Shown here piece by piece: positions 14,417 through 19,230 of a DNA stretch of 19,230 nucleotides. Under the pieces are notes generated by a model. It searched no databases. It saw only the letters and a program-made list of their open reading frames with translations, and was not told where the DNA came from. The translations under genes were made by a program, and so were the position numbers. This DNA is from Oscillospiraceae bacterium. GTDB lineage: Bacteria > Bacillota > Clostridia > Oscillospirales > Ruminococcaceae. Position 1 is the first letter of the stretch, and each line of letters begins with the position of its first letter. The DNA lies in NCBI GenBank assembly GCA_020024215.1, contig JAHHUC010000042.1, positions 1 through 19,230 on the forward strand, read 5' to 3'.

Positions 14417-15676
14417 ATGACTATAAAAAACCAACAGTATCCTCCGGCAAAAATGCGTCAGCTCATGGAAATTTTGGGAAATCCCCAGAATGAGCTTAAA
14501 TTTGTTCATGTGGCAGGTACAAACGGCAAGGGTTCAGTTTCTTGTTTTATAGCCTCTGCACTCATGCAGTCAGGGTATAAGGTGGGGCTTTACACCTCAC
14601 CTTATCTTCAGAAATTCAATGAGAGAATAAGGGTGGACGGAAAAAGCATACCCCAAAAGGATTTGGAGGAAATTTTTTCTCTTATAGAACAAAAGGGCAG
14701 ACTGCTGCCCTCAGATCCATCTGAATTTGAAAAGGTTACAGCGGCAGGCTTTTTATATTTTGCAAGGATGCACTGTGACATTGTGGTTTTGGAGGTTGGC
14801 GTGGGCGGTCTTAAAGATCCCACAAATGTTATAAGCGACTCGTTGGTGTCTGTCATCACCTCCATAGGGCTTGACCATATGGAAAAGCTTGGAGATACAA
14901 AAGAAGAGATAGCCCTTCAAAAGGCGGGAATAATAAAGGAAAACGGCCTTGTGGCTGTGTCTTTTCAGCAGCCTGAGGTGCTCTGTGTCATAAGTGATGT
15001 ATGCAGACAAAAAAATGCCTGCATGAAAATTTCACAGTGCAATGAGGCAGTTTTGTTAAAAAAAGATTTAAACGGGCAGAGCTTTACTCTGCCCTCTTAC
15101 GGGGAATTTGAAATTTCCCTCTTGGGCAAAAATCAGATCGAAAATGCTTCTGTTGCTGTTGAAGCCTTGAAGCTCATGGAAAAAAGAGGCATACATATTT
15201 CTGACGAAGCTATAAAAGCCGGCTTAAAAAAAGCACTTTGGGCAGGCAGGTTTGAAAATGTGGGCACAGATCCCTGCTTCATTTTGGACTGTGGGCACAA
15301 CATTGACGGAATCATAAGCCTTAAAGAAAATGTAAAGGACTTTTTTCCGGATAAAAAGCCTGTTGTCATAACAGGTGTTATGAAGGATAAGGACTTTCAT
15401 AGAATATATGAGGAGATAGATGAAATAGCATCCTCTTATGTGGCTATAAACTGCGATTATGAAAGGGCTCTGCCATGCAGCGAGCTGGCAGAGCATCTCA
15501 AGGTGTATAATAAGCCGGTGTTCTCTTGTGAGATAATTGCCGACGGCATAAAAAAGGCAAAGCAGCAGGCGTTGGAAAACGATACATTTGTTTTAGCCGC
15601 AGGCTCGGTCTACACCTGCGGAGATATAAGAACAATAATAACAGGCGATGAAGAAGTGCCTGTTATAAAAATTTAA
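14417..15676 (+). CDS. folC: FolC-family folylpolyglutamate/dihydrofolate synthase
   Basis: A 419-residue Mur-ligase-type enzyme that uses ATP to add glutamate to folates. Motifs seen: P-loop GTNGKGS (34-40), LYTSPYLQKFNERI, LEVGVGGLKDPTNV (from residue 125), GLDHMEKLGDT with His154, ALQKAGI with the lysine (169) that is carbamylated in the family, and the C-terminal-domain GRFE and DCGHNIDG (usually DGAHN). The N-terminus is about 20 residues shorter than usual: an in-frame stop lies two codons before the ATG, so no extension is possible. The ribosome binding site is weak and the start is one base from the ftcD stop, so it is probably translated by coupling. Whether it adds the first glutamate, later ones or both cannot be read from sequence. 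Its place inside a histidine operon is unusual. Confidence 0.93.
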   Translation: MTIKNQQYPPAKMRQLMEILGNPQNELKFVHVAGTNGKGSVSCFIASALMQSGYKVGLYTSPYLQKFNERIRVDGKSIPQKDLEEIFSLIEQKGRLLPSDPSEFEKVTAAGFLYFARMHCDIVVLEVGVGGLKDPTNVISDSLVSVITSIGLDHMEKLGDTKEEIALQKAGIIKENGLVAVSFQQPEVLCVISDVCRQKNACMKISQCNEAVLLKKDLNGQSFTLPSYGEFEISLLGKNQIENASVAVEALKLMEKRGIHISDEAIKAGLKKALWAGRFENVGTDPCFILDCGHNIDGIISLKENVKDFFPDKKPVVITGVMKDKDFHRIYEEIDEIASSYVAINCDYERALPCSELAEHLKVYNKPVFSCEIIADGIKKAKQQALENDTFVLAAGSVYTCGDIRTIITGDEEVPVIKI

Positions 15677-15694
15677 TGATATGGGGGAATCACA

Positions 15695-17224
15695 GTGAAT
15701 AAGGTAATTATAGGAAGTGAAAATCTCACATTACAGGATTTTGTAAATGTGGCAAGGTTTGGCTATCAGGTTGAGCTTTCACAGGATACAATCGAAAGAG
15801 TTGAAAAGTCCAGAGCAGTTGTTGACGGATTTGTTGAAAATGAGGATGTCATCTATGGAGTTACAACAGGCTTCGGAAAATTCTCCAATGTAAAGGTTTC
15901 ACAGGATGAGTGTGCGCTTTTGCAGAAAAACCTCATTATGACACACGCTGTGGGAGCAGGAAAGCCCTTCTCAGAGGAAGTTGTAAGAGGTATGCTGCTT
16001 CTTAGAATCAAGAATATCAGCAACGGTTTTTCCGGCGCCAGATTGGTTCTCATCACAACAATGGTTGAAATGCTCAATAAAAATGTAATTCCCCACATCC
16101 CCGAAAAGGGCTCCTTGGGTGCATCAGGTGACTTGGCGCCTCTTTCCCATATGATCCTTCCCATGATAGGCATGGGCAAGGCTTATTATAAGGGCGAATT
16201 GATGAGCGGCAAGGAGGCAATGGATAAGGCAGGAATCCCCACAGTGGAATTATCTGCCAAGGAAGGTCTTGCACTTATCAACGGAACTCCCGCCATGACA
16301 AGCGTGGGTGCTCTGGCACTTTATGATGCTATAAATCTTGCAAAGGCAGCAGATATTATCGGAGCTTTAAGCGTTGAAGCTCACAACGGAATTATAGATG
16401 CCTTTGACAAGAGACTTCACGAATTAAGACCTCATAAGGGACAGGTTAAGACTGCCGAGAATGTAAGAAGGATTTTGACCAATTCCCAGATGACCACAAG
16501 ACAGGCAGAAATAAGAGTGCAGGATGCTTATTCTTTAAGGTGTATGCCTCAGGTTCACGGCGCCAGCAAGGATGCCTTGGAATACATATTAGAGCATGTT
16601 GAAATCGAGCTTAATTCTGTGACAGACAATCCCATTATTTTTGGTGACACAAATGAGGGTATTTCCGGCGGAAACTTCCACGGACAGCCTATGGCAATCC
16701 CCTTTGACCTTTTGGGAATTGCTGCTGCCGAGCTTGCAAATATCTCCGAGAGAAGACTTGAAAGACTTGTAAACCCTGCATTGTCAGGACTTCCTGCATT
16801 CTTGGTTGACAACGGCGGTGTAAACTCCGGCTTTATGATTGTTCAGTATTCAGCTGCCGCACTTGTTTCCGAAAATAAGGTTTTGGCACATCCTGCATCT
16901 GTTGACTCAATTCCCTCCTCTGCCAATCAGGAGGACCATGTTTCTATGGGTACTATTGCAGCAAGAAAGGCATTTGAAATTGTAGGAAATGCCAGAAGAG
17001 TTTTGGCGATGGAGCTTATGTGCGCCTGCCAGGGAATTGATATGAGAGGCAAAAAGGATTTAGGAGACGGAACAGCTCCTGTATATGATGCAGTGAGAAA
17101 GGTTTGCCCCTATTTCGATAAGGACAGAGAAATCTATGATGACATCAACAGAGTTGAGGAGCTTATCAAAAACGGTGATGTAGTTTCCCTCTGCGAGGCA
17201 AAGGTCGGAAGCTTGAATGTTTAG
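15695..17224 (+). CDS. hutH: Histidine ammonia-lyase
   Basis: A 509-residue enzyme that removes ammonia from L-histidine to give urocanate, the first step of the pathway. The Ala-Ser-Gly triad that cyclises to the MIO cofactor is at 143-145 within GSLGASGDLAPLSHM. Tyr54 in VIYGVTTGFGKFS and His84 are at known active-site positions, and QDAYSLRCMPQVHG and NSVTDNPI are conserved. The length is normal. GTG 15695 is the start, with GGGGG seven bases upstream. It is last in the operon although first in the pathway, 18 bases after folC, and is followed by a strong terminator. Motifs and context exclude phenylalanine or tyrosine ammonia-lyase as the likely activity. Confidence 0.97.
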   Translation: MNKVIIGSENLTLQDFVNVARFGYQVELSQDTIERVEKSRAVVDGFVENEDVIYGVTTGFGKFSNVKVSQDECALLQKNLIMTHAVGAGKPFSEEVVRGMLLLRIKNISNGFSGARLVLITTMVEMLNKNVIPHIPEKGSLGASGDLAPLSHMILPMIGMGKAYYKGELMSGKEAMDKAGIPTVELSAKEGLALINGTPAMTSVGALALYDAINLAKAADIIGALSVEAHNGIIDAFDKRLHELRPHKGQVKTAENVRRILTNSQMTTRQAEIRVQDAYSLRCMPQVHGASKDALEYILEHVEIELNSVTDNPIIFGDTNEGISGGNFHGQPMAIPFDLLGIAAAELANISERRLERLVNPALSGLPAFLVDNGGVNSGFMIVQYSAAALVSENKVLAHPASVDSIPSSANQEDHVSMGTIAARKAFEIVGNARRVLAMELMCACQGIDMRGKKDLGDGTAPVYDAVRKVCPYFDKDREIYDDINRVEELIKNGDVVSLCEAKVGSLNV

Positions 17225-17243
17225 CTTTTAATATTTGGTAAAT

Positions 17244-17283
17244 AAAACAGGGCGGCAGCACTCCTTGCTGTCGCCCTGTTTTT
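17244..17283. terminator. Terminator of the hut operon, probably bidirectional
   Basis: A 15 to 17 bp stem (GGGCGGCAGCA with TGCTGTCGCCC, one G:U) closed by CTCCT and followed by a T run on the plus strand; four A on the left give a U run on the minus strand. It lies between hutH and a convergent minus-strand gene and may serve both. Confidence 0.93.
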
Positions 17284-17344
17284 GTATATTGGTAAGTGCA
17301 GAGCTTATGCCAACATCATATTTAAAAGCTCTCTGCCAAGAGAT

Positions 17345-18007
17345 TCAGCAGAGTATAGTGGAAATGCTGTGCATAAGAACACGCAATATGTTATCTCCAT
17401 TTTTTATTTTAAGTATATGCACAGCTGAAAGATAGCCGAAAGCAAGAATATCCTTAAAAAACCATTCTTTAAGGCCGTCATCTGAATCTGCCGGACATAA
17501 CATTTTGGCAAAAGACCATATATCGTCCGGCACCTGACTTATGGGGGATGGATAATAGCTGTGCAGTCTTACCAATTCCTCAATATCTTTATTCCACTCT
17601 TTTTCATCAGCTTTATATCTCCTGCCCAATTCAGCCAGCTCATCACAGCTATACCATTTTCTTGGAATAATAAAATCTGTGCCCAATATATGATCTACTG
17701 AAATTGCCATTTTTTCAAAGGCTTTATTCCAATTTTCTTTTAATACCCAATCTGATACATCAAGATACCAATTTTCTATCCCGTTTTTTCCTAAACAAAC
17801 AGACCGCCAATCCTCATATACATATCCGCTCAATTCCTTTATACCGTCAAAATCATTTGCTGTGCAAGTTTTTATATTATTAGAAATTATTTGCAAGGCA
17901 GGCAGAAATTTTGCAGATGCAGATATATTCTGTGCTCTTAGCATGGCAATCATTTCATTGATTTTCTGCCTGAGTAAACAGAGCTGGCTTTTTTGAAGTA
18001 TTATCAC
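17345..18007 (-). CDS. Unrecognised Trp-rich acidic protein
   Basis: A 220-residue cytoplasmic-looking protein with no signal peptide or clear membrane helix. It is rich in Trp, Asp and Glu (for example NWYLDVSDWVLKENWNKAF near the middle and DGLKEWFFKDILAFGYLSAV near the end). I do not recognise a domain. The GTG at 18005-18007 is supported by GGAGG (18016-18020) eight bases upstream. Small acidic orphan proteins next to a second such gene and an exported peptide are typical of immunity genes of polymorphic toxins, but that is context only. Base composition is lower in GC than the hut genes, consistent with acquired DNA. It faces the hut operon across a shared terminator. Confidence 0.75.
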   Translation of the reverse strand: MIILQKSQLCLLRQKINEMIAMLRAQNISASAKFLPALQIISNNIKTCTANDFDGIKELSGYVYEDWRSVCLGKNGIENWYLDVSDWVLKENWNKAFEKMAISVDHILGTDFIIPRKWYSCDELAELGRRYKADEKEWNKDIEELVRLHSYYPSPISQVPDDIWSFAKMLCPADSDDGLKEWFFKDILAFGYLSAVHILKIKNGDNILRVLMHSISTILC

Positions 18008-18347
18008 GGTGTTTTCCTCCCCGGCATTTATGTTTAATTGCTAAGTGCAGTAAAGATAGCCACTAAATCCATCTATCGGCACAATATGCCGAAAATATTA
18101 ACACTTCATTTTTCTGTCACTTTACAAATTCTGATTTTACAGTTCTGATGTAATTGTATTTTATCATATAGGCTTTTAAAAATCTATTTGTTTGCACTTT
18201 ATTTTGCAAATGGCAATATCTTCTTAGTGTGCTGTTTTGCCATATATAAGCATTACAGCAGTTTAACAGGTGAAGCAAAATTACTATTTTGAATGATCTA
18301 TTATGGATTTGCTGTAAATTAAGCAGCCTTGCCTCATAAAGAGTAAT
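18008..18347. other. AT-rich spacer with weak promoter-like strings
   Basis: A 340-base stretch with no credible gene. A minus-strand TAAAAT (18158-18163) with TAGATT 17 bases upstream could drive the 220-residue gene but is weak. The right end holds the hairpin listed separately. Confidence 0.4.
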
Positions 18348-18353
18348 TTACAG
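18312..18353. repeat. 10 bp inverted repeat at the end of the 157-residue gene
   Basis: CTGTAAATTA (18312-18321) and TAATTTACAG (18344-18353) are perfectly complementary across a 22-base loop and overlap the stop codon of the minus-strand gene. With A:T-rich arms and no T run it is a poor intrinsic terminator; it could be a weak one or an mRNA 3' stabiliser. Confidence 0.4.
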
Positions 18354-18821
18354 AACCACAGCTTTTCCCTCAGGATAGTCACCATCCCATGAGCATGGGA
18401 AATATCCTTCTTCATAAATTGTAAGAAGCTGACAGAAAAATCCCTGACAGTTCAAAAGCTTTTCTATGAATGACCATGATATATCTCTTTTGACCATGTC
18501 CGGCATTTCGTCATCTAAGCCGGATTCATTTTCCAAATGGCACTTTTCTATAAATCGGCACCACTTTTTCCATATAATATCACCGATTTCAAGTGAAATG
18601 ATGGTGAATATTTCGTCTATGGCTTCATCACCTATCCGGGAAATTGCTTTGTTCTCCAGTTCTGTGATGTTTGGTTCCCAGGTATTGAGCGTCTGCTCAT
18701 TCCATGTGTCATATGCTTCAAAAACTGAAAATATCATATGATATTTTGGGTCGGGCTCTCCGCTGTTTTTAAACCAGTCTATATTTCTGATTTCCTGCAA
18801 AAATTGTTTGATGTCCATCAT
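18348..18821 (-). CDS. Unrecognised acidic protein, immunity-like
   Basis: A 157-residue acidic soluble protein, MMDIKQFLQEIRNIDWF at the start and SWDGDYPEGKAVVL at the end. The mostly helical body, with a closing aromatic-Gly-x-Tyr-Pro-x-Gly-Lys strand, reminds me of small cytosolic proteins found among toxin-immunity arrays, but I cannot name a family. AGGAGG (18827-18832) is five bases before the first ATG and eight before the second, so either may be used; the second gives 156 residues. No signal or membrane segment. It lies between the 220-residue orphan and a truncated exported peptide, all on the same strand. Function is unknown. Confidence 0.8.
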   Translation of the reverse strand: MMDIKQFLQEIRNIDWFKNSGEPDPKYHMIFSVFEAYDTWNEQTLNTWEPNITELENKAISRIGDEAIDEIFTIISLEIGDIIWKKWCRFIEKCHLENESGLDDEMPDMVKRDISWSFIEKLLNCQGFFCQLLTIYEEGYFPCSWDGDYPEGKAVVL

Positions 18822-18915
18822 ACATACCTCCTCAGCAAACCTTACATAACAGCTTTAATATAAGTTATGGCATTTATGTAATGGGAAAAAAAGCTTGTTT
18901 CATGTCATAAGCCTT

Positions 18916-18944
18916 ATTTTAAATGATATATTTTGAAAAGTAAA
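18916..18944 (-). promoter_or_regulatory. Candidate promoter of the 157-residue gene
   Basis: On the minus strand TTTACT (18939-18944), 17 bases, TAAAAT (18916-18921). It is in AT-rich DNA where such matches are common, hence modest support. Confidence 0.35.
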
Positions 18945-18963
18945 ATAAAAAAGTGATATATTT
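18924..18963. repeat. TGATATATTT direct repeat
   Basis: Two identical copies (18924-18933 and 18954-18963) spaced 30 bases apart, about three helical turns, overlapping the promoter candidate above. In A+T-rich DNA this may be chance. Confidence 0.3.
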
Positions 18964-19004
18964 ATTTTAATAATTTGGATAATGTCTATTATAAGTTGGA
19001 AAAA

Positions 19005-19223
19005 TTATGACCTGATTTTATCTTCTCCCCCATTTATTGAGGGCGGCTTATTGTCTTCTACAGGCTTTGTACCATCATCAACAGAAATATTTGTATCTGT
19101 TATATTCTGTGAGTTTTGTCCACTGTCAACCGATACTGCAAGGGCAGGCGACATAGTTGACATGCACATCAACAAACACAGAGCGATACTCAACCCTTTC
19201 CTGAAGATTGTGCTTCTTTTCAA
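19005..19223 (-). CDS. Short exported peptide, possibly a truncated secreted protein
   Basis: 72 residues from a TTG codon at 19221-19223. It has a basic start (KRSTIFRKG), a hydrophobic core (LSIALCLLMCMSTM) and a likely signal peptidase site after SPALA. A Ser/Asn/Asp-rich linker follows, then a stop after GGEDKIRS. The frame stays open to the window edge, so the true start may lie outside. There is no folded domain after the signal peptide: the linker type usually precedes a large surface or toxin module, and the DNA beyond the stop is AT-rich and non-coding. It may be the stump of a large secreted protein, or a genuine small exported peptide. Confidence 0.55.
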   Translation of the reverse strand: MKRSTIFRKGLSIALCLLMCMSTMSPALAVSVDSGQNSQNITDTNISVDDGTKPVEDNKPPSINGGEDKIRS

Positions 19224-19230
19224 GTTAAGT

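Noticed and set aside
1..19230. CRISPR array, transposase, integrase, phage genes or attachment sites
   Set aside because: No regular repeat-spacer pattern, no recombinase-like protein and no duplicated tRNA 3' end were seen.

Overview
The window looks like chromosome of a low-GC Gram-positive anaerobe, most likely a Clostridia member. The evidence is AT-rich intergenic DNA, strong AGGAGG-type ribosome binding sites, GTG and TTG starts, a Sec-type lipoprotein, a YedF/DUF3343 selenium-associated pair, an AGCS sodium:amino-acid symporter, and a histidine-utilisation operon that ends in glutamate formimidoyltransferase chemistry. No rRNA, IS element, prophage or CRISPR array was seen.

Layout, left to right. 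(1) 1-1300, minus strand: tRNA-Pro(UGG) with a consensus promoter and terminator, then a lone lipoprotein gene. (2) 1430-2360, plus: yedF and a DUF3343 gene, start overlapping stop. (3) 2470-3960, plus: a monocistronic AGCS symporter. (4) 3970-4376, plus: a 96-residue orphan protein with its own promoter and a bidirectional terminator. (5) 8090 down to 4385, minus: a three-gene operon coding for an SPFH (band 7) protein with zinc ribbons, a zinc-ribbon membrane protein and a tandem TPM-domain membrane protein. These resemble B. subtilis YdjI, YdjG and YdjH, but no pspA is present. (6) 8527-10051, plus: a PAS/AAA+/Fis-type sigma-54 activator. (7) 10132-17283, plus: a near-perfect -24/-12 promoter followed by hutU, hutI, ftcD, a folC-family gene and hutH, closed by a strong terminator. 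(8) 17345-19223, minus: two unrecognised acidic proteins that resemble immunity proteins, and a short exported peptide at the window edge that looks like a truncated secreted protein.

How the genes work together. The histidine operon should run histidine to urocanate (HutH), imidazolonepropionate (HutU), formiminoglutamate (HutI), and then glutamate plus 5-formimino-tetrahydrofolate (FtcD). No formimino-THF cyclodeaminase is present here. A folylpolyglutamate/dihydrofolate synthase-like gene lies between ftcD and hutH, which suggests local supply of the polyglutamylated folate acceptor. The adjacent activator and the -24/-12 promoter indicate that the pathway is switched on through sigma-54.

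Most notable for follow-up: the folC-in-hut arrangement, sigma-54 control of hut with a candidate enhancer dyad, the YdjGHI-like membrane module without PspA and with a duplicated TPM domain, and the possibly decayed secreted-protein/immunity locus at the right edge. I saw no clear case of a wholly undescribed system; these are unusual versions or arrangements of known parts.
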